A stretch of DNA of 64,000 nt from WTFV01 sp965203525 (GCA_965203525.1 OZ241898.1:2170001-2234000); one strand, 5' to 3'. Shown: positions 53,951-62,755, numbered from the stretch's first letter. Numbers and translations are program-made. Notes: generated from the letters alone by a model not told the origin.

Positions 53951-54237
53951 TACCCAACCGCGACCTCGACCCGGTTCACGTACACTTCGTCGTGCGACCG
54001 CCGATCGATCTCCGTGGGCGACGCCGTTTCGAAGAACAGCGTCAGCGCCTCCTGCAGGTTGTCGCGAGCCTCGTTCACGGTCGCGCCCTGGCTGGCGACG
54101 TCGAGCTCCGGGCACAGCGAGACGTAGCCGTCTCCTTCGCGCTCGATGATGGCCGTCAGCGCGCCAAGCTCGAACGCCTGCGAGCCGGGGGCGAACGAGA
54201 GCAGACCGTCGAGGCGGAGCGATTGAATGGTCGTCAT
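53950..54237 (-). CDS. HicB-like protein with an N-terminal ATPase-start extension (chimera)
   Basis: A 95-residue frame. Residues about 26-95 (LTAIIEREGDGYVSLCPELD, ASQGATVNEARDNLQEALTL, FFETAS) form a HicB-type antitoxin. Residues 1-25 (IQSLRLDGLLSFAPGSQAFE) instead match the conserved first strand of AAA/OLD-like ATPases, which normally continues into a P-loop. No hicA is found next to it. The DUF4276-like remnant follows directly. The simplest reading is that a hicB gene recombined into an AAA/DUF4276 defence pair and was fused to the first 25 codons of the ATPase. Alternatively translation starts further inside, but no ATG is near. Confidence 0.65.
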   Translation of the reverse strand: MTTIQSLRLDGLLSFAPGSQAFELGALTAIIEREGDGYVSLCPELDVASQGATVNEARDNLQEALTLFFETASPTEIDRRSHDEVYVNRVEVAVG

Positions 54238-54252
54238 CGGAACGCTGGTGAT

Positions 54253-54807
54253 TCATGGTAATCGATTGCACTCGTCGAGGCCGCCCGCGGTCCTCCGGTA
54301 GCGCAGGTCACGCAGCGCGACGCCCGCGCGCTCCAGGAAGATCCGCGTCTCCCCGTCGGGTCGGAAACCCAGCGCGCGGTAGAACCGCCGCGCGCGCTCG
54401 TTCGGCTCCAGCACCCACAGCGCGACTTCCGCGAAGCCGCGCGACCGGGCGTCGGCCAGCGACCGTTCGCAGAGGAGACGGCCGAGGCCCCGGCGCCAGT
54501 GCGACGGGCGCACGAACAACGCCCACAACTCCCCGCTCCGGCCTCCCCCGGCGGCGCCGGGCAGCGGGCGCAACGTGCAGAACCCCGCCACCGCTCCATC
54601 GACGCACGCCACGACGGTGTCGACCCGGGACCGCAGGAGGCACCGTCTCCACCCCGGCGTCCGCCGCGCCGCCTCCGGCGGGTCGAGCACCAGGTGCGCC
54701 AGCGGAGCGGGAACCAGATCGCGATGGGACGCCAGCAGGCTGGCCGCGTGCACCGCGGCGACGGCCGCGGCGTCCCCGACGGCGGCGCGCCGCAGCACGA
54801 CGTTCAT
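54253..54807 (-). CDS. GNAT-family N-acetyltransferase
   Basis: A 184-residue acetyltransferase from ATG 54807. The GNAT core is visible: VVLRRAAVGDAAAVAAVHAA, GAVAGFCTLRPLPGA, ELWALFVRPSHWRRGLGRLL (the acetyl-CoA-binding RRGLGR) and LWVLEPNERARRFYRALGFR. It acetylates an unknown small molecule or protein. GAAGG precedes the start codon. It lies between the HicB chimera and the DUF3226 gene on the same strand; toxin-type GNATs exist, but they usually come with a DUF1778 antitoxin, which is not seen. Confidence 0.88.
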   Translation of the reverse strand: MNVVLRRAAVGDAAAVAAVHAASLLASHRDLVPAPLAHLVLDPPEAARRTPGWRRCLLRSRVDTVVACVDGAVAGFCTLRPLPGAAGGGRSGELWALFVRPSHWRRGLGRLLCERSLADARSRGFAEVALWVLEPNERARRFYRALGFRPDGETRIFLERAGVALRDLRYRRTAGGLDECNRLP

Positions 54808-54835
54808 GCCCGGCCCGCCTTCCCTGCGCATGGCG

Positions 54836-55486
54836 TCATGCCGCTCCGAACACCTGGCGAAACCACGCCACGAAACGCCCCGCCACCGGGCTGTCGTGGC
54901 GGAAGTACCGCGCCCGGATGGCGGACCCGTACGGCAGGCCGGGCTCCTCCTGCCACGCCAGCCATGCATGCAGCACGGCCTTCCTGTGCGCGTTGTCGTT
55001 GTCGGCGAAACGTGCTCCCAGATCCTTGGCTTGCGAGGTCGCGCTACGGGCGTGCTCGATCAGCGGGTCCGACTCGGCCACCAAGGTTTCAAGAAAATGC
55101 TCCAGGGCGCCGTCCCGCTCGTTGTCCGGCATGAGCCAGACGCCCACTCGGGCGCCGTACGTCGCGGACTTCCCGACGAAGCCATCGGGCGGGATCGTGT
55201 CCGGCATTTCCAGACCGAGCTTGCGAAGCCGCGACGCCATCGCTTTCCACCGGTCCTGCAGCGACGAGTTCGCGTCAAGCACGAAGCCGACGGACCGGCC
55301 GCTGCTTGCACGCACGTTGCGCTCGACGTTTTCAAGCAAGGTGTCTTTGCCACGAGTTTCCTCGATGGACGGGAACCACTTCGGCCACGGCCTCTGGTCG
55401 TAGTCGATCCCGTGCCTCCCGAGGAGGTGCCGGATGGCGTGGCTGTCGTCACGACCCTCCACCCGAAGCTGCGAAAGATTCGCCAC
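54836..55486 (-). CDS. DUF3226-like (TOPRIM-related) partner protein
   Basis: A 216-residue protein from GTG 55486, overlapping the stop of the AAA gene by one base (TAGTG). It starts NLSQLRVEGRDDSHAIRHLL, the EGxxD motif of TOPRIM-like DUF3226 proteins, with a second acidic strand VGFVLDANSSLQDRWKAMAS (DAN/DxD type) and GVWLMPDNERDGALEHFLET, another DUF3226 signature. The rest is helical. It forms a conserved pair with the AAA ATPase; by analogy to OLD-type systems it is the nuclease part. Confidence 0.8.
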   Translation of the reverse strand: MANLSQLRVEGRDDSHAIRHLLGRHGIDYDQRPWPKWFPSIEETRGKDTLLENVERNVRASSGRSVGFVLDANSSLQDRWKAMASRLRKLGLEMPDTIPPDGFVGKSATYGARVGVWLMPDNERDGALEHFLETLVAESDPLIEHARSATSQAKDLGARFADNDNAHRKAVLHAWLAWQEEPGLPYGSAIRARYFRHDSPVAGRFVAWFRQVFGAA

Positions 55487-56565
55487 TACCGCACCTCGAT
55501 GTTCTGCTCCACTGCCGCCCGTACGTCCGCGGCATCGAAGCTCACGGCTTTATCGAGAGAGCGTTCGATCTTCTGAATGGAAACGTCCCCGGCCAGATCC
55601 GGACGGGACTCCAGTAGAGACGCGAGTCCGCGGATGCAGTCATAGCTGTGCGTCGTGGCGAACACCTGGATGGACGAACGCCTGGCCGTCTCGACGACCA
55701 GCCGCCACATTTCCTCCATGACCGTCCAGTGCAGCCCGGTGTCGATCTCGTCGATCAACAGGATTCCCTTCGCGGTATGTATGAGCGAAAGCGACAGCGC
55801 AAGGAGCCGGCGCATCCCGTCCCCGTAGCTGCCCATCGGCGCGCGGCGGCCGGCGCCGCGAAAGCCGAGCAGCACGCCGGCGCGCCCGGAACGCATCCGT
55901 GGCGCGTCGCTCGTCAGAAAGTGAATGGAATCAAGCTCGGGTTCGAGCAGCTTCATGGCGTCTATCACCTCCGACTCGCGCCCTTCGATCAGCGCCCGGT
56001 CCCACATGGCCCGCATGGGATCGAGATCCAGCGAGTCGGGCGTGACGAACTGGACCGGCGGCGGCGGCGCGCCTTCGGACCCGCGGGCGCGAAGTTGCAG
56101 ATGCCGCGAATCGGGAAGCACGCCGTTTTCGGCGACCGGCAGAACCGTCGGGCGCTTGATCGAAGTGTCTTTTATTTCAAGAACCAGGACGTGGAAGTCG
56201 TCCGCGGCGTTCTCGAACAGCGCCAGTTGATCGTTGAGATAGACGGGACGCACGGCAACGGAAACTTCGCGACGTCCGCCATCGGCAGACAGCCAGAAAC
56301 CAGCGTCCGCGTCGAAATGGCGACCGAAGAAGACGTGTGAAACATCCGGCCGCGATTCCGCGCCCGCGTCGTTCACTTCGCCGCGGCGATTCGCGGAACG
56401 AACGAGAACGAACGGATCGCCCCTCGACACCAGGAAATGCACCGCCTCCAGGATCGACGTCTTGCCGCAGTTGTTCTTGCCGACGAGCAGGTTGACCCGT
56501 GTCAGATCGGCCAGTTCGTAAGCCTCGAACCCCCGGTACCCTTCCAGCTTGAAAGTTTTCAGCAT
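55486..56565 (-). CDS. AAA_15/OLD-like ATPase of an AAA/DUF3226 pair
   Basis: A 359-residue ATPase from ATG 56565. The start LKTFKLEGYRGFEAYELADL leads into Walker A GKNNCGKT (residues 29-36). The C-terminal half has GSYGDGMRRLLALSLSLIHT (signature), ILLIDEIDTGLHWTVMEEMW (Walker B) and VFATTHSYDCIRGLASLL (switch His). The AAA/DUF3226 pairing is widespread and considered OLD-like, split over two genes. It is at the start of a leftward gene group (AAA, DUF3226, GNAT, HicB chimera). It is flanked by copy B of the 210-bp repeat on its upstream side. Confidence 0.85.
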   Translation of the reverse strand: MLKTFKLEGYRGFEAYELADLTRVNLLVGKNNCGKTSILEAVHFLVSRGDPFVLVRSANRRGEVNDAGAESRPDVSHVFFGRHFDADAGFWLSADGGRREVSVAVRPVYLNDQLALFENAADDFHVLVLEIKDTSIKRPTVLPVAENGVLPDSRHLQLRARGSEGAPPPPVQFVTPDSLDLDPMRAMWDRALIEGRESEVIDAMKLLEPELDSIHFLTSDAPRMRSGRAGVLLGFRGAGRRAPMGSYGDGMRRLLALSLSLIHTAKGILLIDEIDTGLHWTVMEEMWRLVVETARRSSIQVFATTHSYDCIRGLASLLESRPDLAGDVSIQKIERSLDKAVSFDAADVRAAVEQNIEVR

Positions 56566-56587
56566 GTCCGTTCTCCAACCGCCGGCC

Positions 56588-56794
56588 ATTCCGCAAACGG
56601 CGGGGTTCCGACGCCGGCACCCCACGCGCGTGTGTCGAACGATCGCTTCATCGGATGCTCACCGGTCCCCTGCGAACCGCGCCCGGCAATGCCTTCTCCC
56701 GCTCCCGCAACCAGTCCCGCACGGCCGCCTCGTCCGGCAGTGTACCACGGCGCACGCGGACCGTCGTCGTGCGGAGCGGCGGCGGATGCGCAGC
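56588..56794. repeat. 210-bp direct repeat, copy B
   Basis: Second copy of the segment at 53586-53795, in the same orientation. It lies directly upstream of the AAA/DUF3226 operon. The minus-strand frame reads LRTTTVRVRRGTLPDEAA, DWLREREKALPGAVRRGPVS and a stop near 56654, the C-terminus of an unrecognised protein, then MKRSFDTRAWGAGVGTPP. In the plus direction the similarity to copy A ends at the start of an SGNH-hydrolase-like fragment. Confidence 0.8.
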
Positions 56795-56798
56795 CTTC

Positions 56799-57095
56799 GC
56801 CCTGGACCAGTTCCGGCGCCGCGCGGACCGGGACGGCGCATCGCTGGTCATCCTGGCCACCCACCATCTGCGGCTGCGGCCGGGAGAGCCGTCGTTCGAC
56901 AGGCTGCGCGCCATCGCCGGCGAGCTCCGGATTCCGGTCGTCAGTCTGCACGACCACATCGTGCGCCGGGGCGGACGGGTCCGGGACGCGCACTGGCGGC
57001 ACGACAGGCATTGGACCCCCGCCAGCCACGAGTGGGCCGCCGAGGCGATCCTCGAACACCTGCGGCGGCGCCCGGACGTGTGCGCGCGCGGACCG
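56799..57095 (+). pseudogene. SGNH/GDSL hydrolase C-terminal fragment
   Basis: The plus strand reads ALDQFRRRADRDGASLVILA, THHLRLRPGEPSFDRL, IPVVSLHDHIVRRGGRVRDA and HWRHDRHWTPASHEWAAEAI, matching the end of SGNH/GDSL-type hydrolases, with the catalytic Asp/His pair in the DxHW-like motif (DRHWTPASHEWAA). The N-terminal part with the catalytic serine is missing; the frame instead begins in the 210-bp repeat. It has no plausible start codon. After about 57095 it runs into GC-rich repeats. Confidence 0.65.
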
Positions 57096-57414
57096 CGCCG
57101 GACGCCCCGGCGCCCGGGGCCGCCAGCGGATGCGCCCGCGGGCGGGGAGCGACCCGGCGCGGACGCATGAGCGCGACGCCGCGGGCGAACCGCGCCGGAC
57201 GCCCCGGCGTCCGGGGCCGCCGGCGGATGCGCCCCGCGGGCGGGGATCGATCCGGCGCGGACGCAGGATCGCGACGCCGCGCGCGAAGCGGACGCTTCCG
57301 GGGCGCCAGCGGCGCGTCTCGCGGCGGCTACGTCGAGCGCCGTCCTGGTCCCGGGTCTCGCGCTGCGCCCGTGACGCGCTGACGGCGCGTCTCGCGGCGG
57401 CTACGTCGAGCGCC
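57088..57414. repeat. GC-rich tandem repeats, including a copy of the DSD1 gene's 3' end
   Basis: A unit of about 95 bp (CCGCGCCGGACGCCCCGGCG ... GGCGCGGACGCA) occurs at about 57091-57170 and 57187-57273. A second unit, GGCGCGTCTCGCGGCGGCTA followed by CGTCGAGCGCC, occurs at about 57311-57341 and 57383-57413. The latter copy contains the stop codon of the DSD1-type gene (CTA at 57401-57403), so the former is a duplicate of that gene's end placed beyond its stop. Confidence 0.8.
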
Positions 57415-58651
57415 CCCGCGCCGCGACGGCCCAGACCGCCTCGACGATCCCGTTGCGGGCCGCGTACATCTGGTCGTACAGGTTCACCACCGGGTCGCAG
57501 TGCGAGACGATCAGCTCCAGCTTGTCGCCGACGGCGTAGGTGCGGCTGGCGTCGTCCCCGTAGCGGATGGTGCCGAACTCGTCCGACCCGGACGTGTAGG
57601 TCATCCCGGTCTCGCCCTTCACGCGCGACCACGGGCGGTTGATGGTGCACGCCTTGGCGCCCGCGTCGGTCGTCGCCCGGCCCTCGTGCTGCGCGTTGAG
57701 CACGGTGGTCAGAATCGTCAGCGCCGGCCGGAAGTCGCTGTAGACGTCGGGGTCGTCGGCTCCCCCGATGTCGATGTACTGCGCGTCCATGAAGACGTAG
57801 CTGCCGACCTGCACGTCGGTGAAGCCGGGCGTCCGGTGGTCGATGTTGTAGGTGCCGGTGCCGCCGCCGCTGAAGATCTCCGTGCTCAGGCCGGCGCGCG
57901 CCATCCGCTCGCGGGTGTCGGCCGCCGCCGCCAGCCGCTCCAGCGTCTGCGCCTGCCGGGCCGCGAAGCCCTTGACGTGCTGCGAGCCGCCGTCGTAGCA
58001 GAGCATGCCGCGCAGCCGCAGCCCCGGCAGCCGGTCGACGAGCTGCGCCAGTTCCAGCGCCGGCGCGCCCGGGGTGACGCCGGTCCGGTGCCCGCCCGGG
58101 TCCACGTCGACCACCACGTCGGCCACCACCCCGGCCGCTTCGGCCGCCGCGGACAGGTCGCGGGCGTTGGCGGCCGTGTCGGTCGCCTGGACGAACCCGG
58201 CGCACCACTTCCGGAGGTTCATCGCGCGGCGGATCTTGAGCGGCGTGACGTTGCTCGTCGTCATCAGGAGCTCGTCGATGCCGTGGTCGAAGAGCACCTG
58301 CGCCTCGCTCACCTTGGCGACGCAGATCCCGACCGACCCGCTGTCGAGCTGCATCCGGGCGATCGCCGGACACTTGTGGGTCTTGGCGTGCGGCCGGCTG
58401 GCGATGCCGTTGCGCGTCACGGTGCGCTGCATCGTGCCGATGTTGGCTTCCAGCGCGTCGAGGTCGACGACGAGCGCCGGGGTGTCGAGGTCCCGGACGG
58501 CGAGACCCAGCGGGGTCAGCTCGCCCCCGGTCTGCTCGGCCCGGCGGGCCATCTCGGCCGCGGTGTATCCGTGCGCGGCCGCGGGCGCCCAGACGGCGGC
58601 GCCGGCGCCGGCCGCCTGCAGGAAGTGACGACGGGAGAACGGCATGGTCAT
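57401..58651 (-). CDS. DSD1-family PLP-dependent enzyme (D-threonine aldolase/D-serine dehydratase-like), Tat-exported
   Basis: A 416-residue protein. A twin-arginine signal (FSRRHFLQAAGAGAAVWAPA) precedes an alanine-racemase-like N-terminal domain: LDTPALVVDLDALEANIGTM, and the PLP-lysine region GIASRPHAKTHKCPAIARMQ, as in DSD1/D-TA enzymes. Then come VDVDPGGHRTGVTPGAPALE, GMLCYDGGSQHVKGF, FSGGGTGTYNIDHRTPGFTD (phosphate site) and the C-terminal metal-binding strand with SDEFGTIRYGDDASRTYAVG and LIVSHCDPVVNLYDQ, where H and C bind zinc or manganese. Export of such enzymes is unusual but common in Acidobacteria. It probably acts on a D-amino acid. Confidence 0.9.
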   Translation of the reverse strand: MTMPFSRRHFLQAAGAGAAVWAPAAAHGYTAAEMARRAEQTGGELTPLGLAVRDLDTPALVVDLDALEANIGTMQRTVTRNGIASRPHAKTHKCPAIARMQLDSGSVGICVAKVSEAQVLFDHGIDELLMTTSNVTPLKIRRAMNLRKWCAGFVQATDTAANARDLSAAAEAAGVVADVVVDVDPGGHRTGVTPGAPALELAQLVDRLPGLRLRGMLCYDGGSQHVKGFAARQAQTLERLAAAADTRERMARAGLSTEIFSGGGTGTYNIDHRTPGFTDVQVGSYVFMDAQYIDIGGADDPDVYSDFRPALTILTTVLNAQHEGRATTDAGAKACTINRPWSRVKGETGMTYTSGSDEFGTIRYGDDASRTYAVGDKLELIVSHCDPVVNLYDQMYAARNGIVEAVWAVAARGRST

Positions 58652-58661
58652 GGCGTCGTTT

Positions 58662-59579
58662 CTACTCCATTTCGCGCGGCATCGCCAGATGCGCGAGCAC
58701 CGCGGTGGCCAGCAGCACCCCGGCGGCCAGGGCCAGCTCCAGACGGACCGAGCGCAGCAGCGCCCGCGTGCCGGCCGGGTTTCCGAGCCGCGGCGTCAGC
58801 CGCCGCCAGTTGTACGCGCCGACGGCGCCCGTCGCCAGGAACAGAACCCCCTTCGCCAGCAAGACGCGCCCGTAGCCGGTCGCCCACGGATCCGCGGCCG
58901 TGCCGAGGTAGAGCGCCGCGGTGAGGATCCCGGACAGCGCGACCACGCCGACCGCGGCCACCGCCAGCGGCGAGAACCGGTCCACGAGACCGGCGGCGCG
59001 CCCGTGCCCCGCCGGCCGGCGGGCCAGCCCGGACACGACGGCGGCCAGCGCGGCCAGCGTCCCGATCCACACCCCCGCCCCCACGCCGTGCGCCACCTGC
59101 GCGGCCCACGGCAGGCGCGACTCGAAGCTCATGGCGTGCCCCGTCAGCGGCAGGGTGACCCAGGCGCCGGCCGCGGCCAGGGCGGCGATCCGCCGGCCCG
59201 CCCGCGGCCGGCGCCGCCACACGCCGGCGGCGAGCAGCGCCAGCGCCGCGCAGCCGGCCTGCGGCCGCCAGCGGCCGCCCCAGCGGCTGTCGACGCCGAC
59301 GACCCGCACCAGCTCCGGCGTCACCGGCTCGTCGAGCCCGAAGACCGACCAGGTCTGCGCGTAGAGCCGCGCCGCGGTCCCGGCCAGCAGGATCGCCGCG
59401 GACCAGCCGGCGAAGACCGCGAGCCTGCGTTCGGTCCCCGCGGCGAGAGGGTCGGCGCCGGCGGACGGATGCGGCAGCGCCCAGCGGATCGCGACCGCTC
59501 CGGTCAACCCGATCATCCCGGCGCAGGCGACCCACTTCGAGCCGGCCAGCAGGACGAGTCCGAACGATTCGCCGTCCAT
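58662..59579 (-). CDS. CopD-family integral membrane protein
   Basis: A 305-residue membrane protein from ATG 59579 with about eight hydrophobic segments. The CopD pattern of conserved histidines and aromatic residues is present: PLTGHAMSFESRLPWAAQVA, HGVGAGVWIGTLAALAAVVS, RFSPLAVAAVGVVALSGILT and AAADPWATGYGRVLLAKGVL, ending LAHLAMPREME. CopD proteins import or handle copper across the inner membrane, usually with a CopC partner, which is not encoded here. The gene ends 10 bp before the DSD1-type gene starts. Confidence 0.85.
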   Translation of the reverse strand: MDGESFGLVLLAGSKWVACAGMIGLTGAVAIRWALPHPSAGADPLAAGTERRLAVFAGWSAAILLAGTAARLYAQTWSVFGLDEPVTPELVRVVGVDSRWGGRWRPQAGCAALALLAAGVWRRRPRAGRRIAALAAAGAWVTLPLTGHAMSFESRLPWAAQVAHGVGAGVWIGTLAALAAVVSGLARRPAGHGRAAGLVDRFSPLAVAAVGVVALSGILTAALYLGTAADPWATGYGRVLLAKGVLFLATGAVGAYNWRRLTPRLGNPAGTRALLRSVRLELALAAGVLLATAVLAHLAMPREME

Positions 59580-60680
59580 GACGGGAAGAGATCCGCGCCG
59601 GACTCGTCGATCTTCGGCTTCCGCCGCCGCGCCGCCGGCGCCCCGGCCATCCTGCCGCCGCCGCCCGGCCGCTTGTCGATCTTCGGCTTCCGCCGCCGGC
59701 GCCCCGGCCGTCCCGCCGCCGCCGCCCGGCCGCTCACAGAGTATACCGACTGCCCGCCGATTCAGGGTTCGGTCGGGTTGGTCAGCAGCCCGTGGCGAAA
59801 CCCGCGTCGCACCGAGACGGGCGGGGCGCCCGGCTGACAAGGCGTGAGGAGGGAGCATGTCGGCCCTGTGCGACCGACGAACAACGCAGTTCAGCCGGGA
59901 TGCGGCGCCCGTCGAATGCAGCGGGATTTCGCCACGGGCTGTTAGAATACCGCCCGTGCCCCCCGGACGCCCCGCGGTATCGACCGGGCCCCGACAGCCC
60001 GGTCCGCGTCCGGTTACTCCCCCCCCCCCCCCCCGGACGCCCGCGGTGTCGGCCGGCACGGAAAGCCGACCTGGACACGCGCCACGTCCGTGCGCCGGCC
60101 CCCCGGACGCCCGCGGCGCCGGCCGTCACGGTCCGCGCCAGACGCGGCCGCTGCCGGCACGGCCGCGGGTAGCGCGGCCTGTCGGGCCGCCCGGCGAAGC
60201 GGAATCCACGCGCGTCCGGGACGCCGGACCGGCCGGTCCTGCGAACGGTTCCCGGCGGCGGACGTCCGCGCGCGTCCCGGACGCCGCGGAACGGAGACAC
60301 GGTGACATGCCCCGGGGCCGGAAACCACGCGCGCGCCGCCTCAAGATCCGGGGGCGAACGGCCGAAAACAGAGTCGGTGATCGTGCCCCCGGGGCCGGAA
60401 ACCACGCGCGCGTCCGGGACCGGCCGGGACGGGGACGACGCGCCGCGCGGCCGGCCGGAATCCACGCGCGCGTCCGGGACCGGCCGGGACGGGACGACGC
60501 GCCGCCTGGTGACCGGAATCCGCGCGCGCGTCCCGGACGCCGCCGGCGGCCGGATCGGCCGGCCGCGGGGTATGGATCCGAACGCCTGACCGCGGCGGCG
60601 GGCAAGTGCGATACGATCGTTCGGCCTGCGATCAGCTTCCGTCGCAGCCGGCTGAGCGAGTCTCGGAAGCCGAGAGTTTA
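59580..60680. repeat. Repeat-rich intergenic region of 1.1 kb with a C-homopolymer
   Basis: No gene is supported. Imperfect direct repeats fill the interval: ATCTTCGGCTTCCGCCGCCG at about 59608 and 59677; CCCCGGACGCCC...GCGG at about 59960, 60036 and 60104; and CCACGCGCGCGTCCGGGACC with CGGCCGGGACGGGRACGACG at about 60400 and 60463. A run of about 17 C occurs at 60019-60036. Some units border the starts of open frames, but none has a ribosome site or family motif. The last 90 bp (from about 60590) belong to the duplicated promoter region of the lipoprotein gene. Confidence 0.6.
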
Positions 60681-60685
60681 CGATG

Positions 60686-62122
60686 ATGCGGAACTGTTGC
60701 CACTTCTTCCTGGTCGCGGTCATGCTGGCCGCCGGCGCGGGTCTGGTCGCCTGCTCCGACGACGAATCCTCCTCCTCTCCCCTGCAGCCGTCTCCGCTGC
60801 CGCCCGCGCCGGCCGGGGCCGGCCCGGGCGGCCCGTCGGCCGCGCCGGTCAGCCTGACGGCAGGCGACGCCCCGGAGCTCTCGCGGCTCGGGCCGATACC
60901 CGCCGGCTCCAACAACGCGTACGACGTGCAGATCGAGTACATGGACGGCGAGGTGACGCTCACGTTCGTCCCGGTCGACATGCCCAGGATGCCGAACGCG
61001 GCCCGCGAGTACCGGAACCGCGCCGTCACCGTCTGGCAGTGCCCAACGGAGCCGCACCACGTCAGCCAGGCGTGCGGCGAGCCGGTCTTCCGGGACAGCT
61101 TCGCGTTCGCGGGGTCGCCGTCCCGGACGTTCCCGCTGCCGGACTGCGCCGGCTGGCTCGTCATCGAAGCGGACGAACTGTCCGCCGACCGCTACGACGG
61201 CTGGCGCAACGCGCCGCTGTCTTGCCGGACGGACGAAGAGGGCCGCACCGTCGCGGACGTCGACACCGGCGGCGGCGGCGCCGGCTGGGAAGACAGCCGG
61301 CACGACCCGCCGGTGCGGGCAGGGGGAGGGGAGAAGGAAATCGGTCCGCCCGCGATCACGGCTCCGGGCGCCATGACCTTCTTTCCCGGAGAGACCATCA
61401 CTCCGTTCCCCGTCACGGTGACGGATCCGGACGGGGCGGACACGGTGACGGTGACCGTGACGGGGCTTCCCGACGGTCTGACGTATTCCGGCGGGATGGT
61501 CTCCGGAACGGTTTCCGCCGAGGCCGCCAAGCAGGACTACCCCGTGGCCGCCATGGCGACCGACGGAGTCAACGACCCCGTCACGGCGGAATTCACGATC
61601 ACCGTCATCACCACCTGGATCCTGATCGTCGACAGCTTCGACGCCGCCCGCAACCTCGGGAATACGGGAGCCGGCCCCGACAACGGCGGCTGGTCGGCCC
61701 GGTGGGTGAGGTGGTACTACGACGCGAGCGACCCCCGCACAACGATCACCCAGGCCTATGCCGATGCGGGCTTTTACGGCGGGGGCTCCTCGGCCCGTGG
61801 TTGCACGTACACCGGGCCGGGCGGCAGCCCGATCCACACGGGTACCAGAAGGCCGAACGAGACGGACTACGTCACGGGCACGGGAACCAGGGTGCTTACT
61901 CCACGAGACTACAGTCGTCTTCCCGTCCGCCGTCTCGACAGCGACGGAAACGAGATCCCCCGGGTGCGGAGCGGGTACAGCGACGACGTAAATCAACGCA
62001 TCTGGACCGTGAGCTTCACGAGAACAACGGTCGCAAGGTTCACTACCCGCTGCAACAACAACGCCAACTGGGGCGGCGAGATCTATTACATGGACGTGCC
62101 GCTGCCGCCGGGAGTGTCCTGA
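60686..62122 (+). CDS. Lipoprotein with He_PIG/Ig-like domain, copy 1
   Basis: A 478-residue protein from ATG 60686 (the second of two adjacent ATGs; the homologous copy at 62934 has only this one). The lipoprotein signal ends in LVACS (Cys at about residue 23). A Pro/Ser/Gly-rich linker follows, then a domain with paired cysteines (VTVWQCPTEPHHVSQACGEP, PDCAGWLVIEADELS), and a putative Ig domain of the He_PIG type (GAMTFFPGETITPFPVTVTD, GLPDGLTYSGGMVSGTVSAE). The last 130 residues are not recognised. It is probably anchored to the outer membrane and exposed. The promoter and the first 330 codons are repeated in copy 2. Confidence 0.8.
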   Translation: MRNCCHFFLVAVMLAAGAGLVACSDDESSSSPLQPSPLPPAPAGAGPGGPSAAPVSLTAGDAPELSRLGPIPAGSNNAYDVQIEYMDGEVTLTFVPVDMPRMPNAAREYRNRAVTVWQCPTEPHHVSQACGEPVFRDSFAFAGSPSRTFPLPDCAGWLVIEADELSADRYDGWRNAPLSCRTDEEGRTVADVDTGGGGAGWEDSRHDPPVRAGGGEKEIGPPAITAPGAMTFFPGETITPFPVTVTDPDGADTVTVTVTGLPDGLTYSGGMVSGTVSAEAAKQDYPVAAMATDGVNDPVTAEFTITVITTWILIVDSFDAARNLGNTGAGPDNGGWSARWVRWYYDASDPRTTITQAYADAGFYGGGSSARGCTYTGPGGSPIHTGTRRPNETDYVTGTGTRVLTPRDYSRLPVRRLDSDGNEIPRVRSGYSDDVNQRIWTVSFTRTTVARFTTRCNNNANWGGEIYYMDVPLPPGVS

Positions 62123-62295
62123 GTGCGCTCCGGTTCGCCGGCGCGGGTTCCTGCCTCCCGTGTCCGGGGGCGGCGCCGCGCCCGGGCCGGGCGGCGGGGG
62201 GCGGGATGCCCGTGCCGCTGCCGCCGCCGTCCTGATGCCCCGGGAAAGCGGGCCGGGACGGCGGGCGGCGGGATTGCCCGTGCCGCTGCCGTCCT

Positions 62296-62739
62296 GATGC
62301 GGGTCAGGCGCTCGAAGCGGCTGTCGCCGAACAGATGCAAGGCGCGCGCGCAGAGGGCGCGCGTGGCCGGGCCGGACAACTTGCCGTGCAGCGCGTCGGT
62401 CTCGGCCGGCAGCCCGACGTCGGCACGGGGGTAGCGGCGGGCAAACGGCCGGTTCGGGGCGCCGCGCCGGTCGGTGATCCGGCCGGTGGTCCGGTGTTGG
62501 CGCAGCAGGCGGGTGACCTGCGCCCGGGACAGACCGGTCGCCTTGACCAGAAAGCGGCGCAGCAGGCCCTTGTCGGTCTTCCCGCGCAGGGCGTAGTCGA
62601 ACCGTTGCAGGGTCTTGGCCACGAACGCGCAGGCGTCGGCGCGGCTCTGCGGTTGCAGATCGATCCCTTCGCTCCCGGCGAGGAACTCCCGAACCTGATC
62701 CAGGGTCTGCAGGCGGTGCGTGTCGAGTCTCACGATCAT
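62296..62739 (-). mobile_element. Transposase fragment (integrase-core IS, 5' part only)
   Basis: The minus strand from ATG 62739 encodes VRLDTHRLQTLDQVREFLAG, TDKGLLRRFLVKATGLSRAQ, VTRLLRQHRTTGRITDRRGA and ATRALCARALHLFGDSRFER, the helix-turn-helix N-terminal half of integrase-core (rve-type) transposases related to IS481-like elements. The DDE catalytic half is missing; similarity ends near 62296, in a GC-rich repeat. The fragment stands between the two copies of the lipoprotein gene, close to the second copy's promoter. Confidence 0.75.
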
Positions 62740-62755
62740 CCTCCGATGATCCGCG

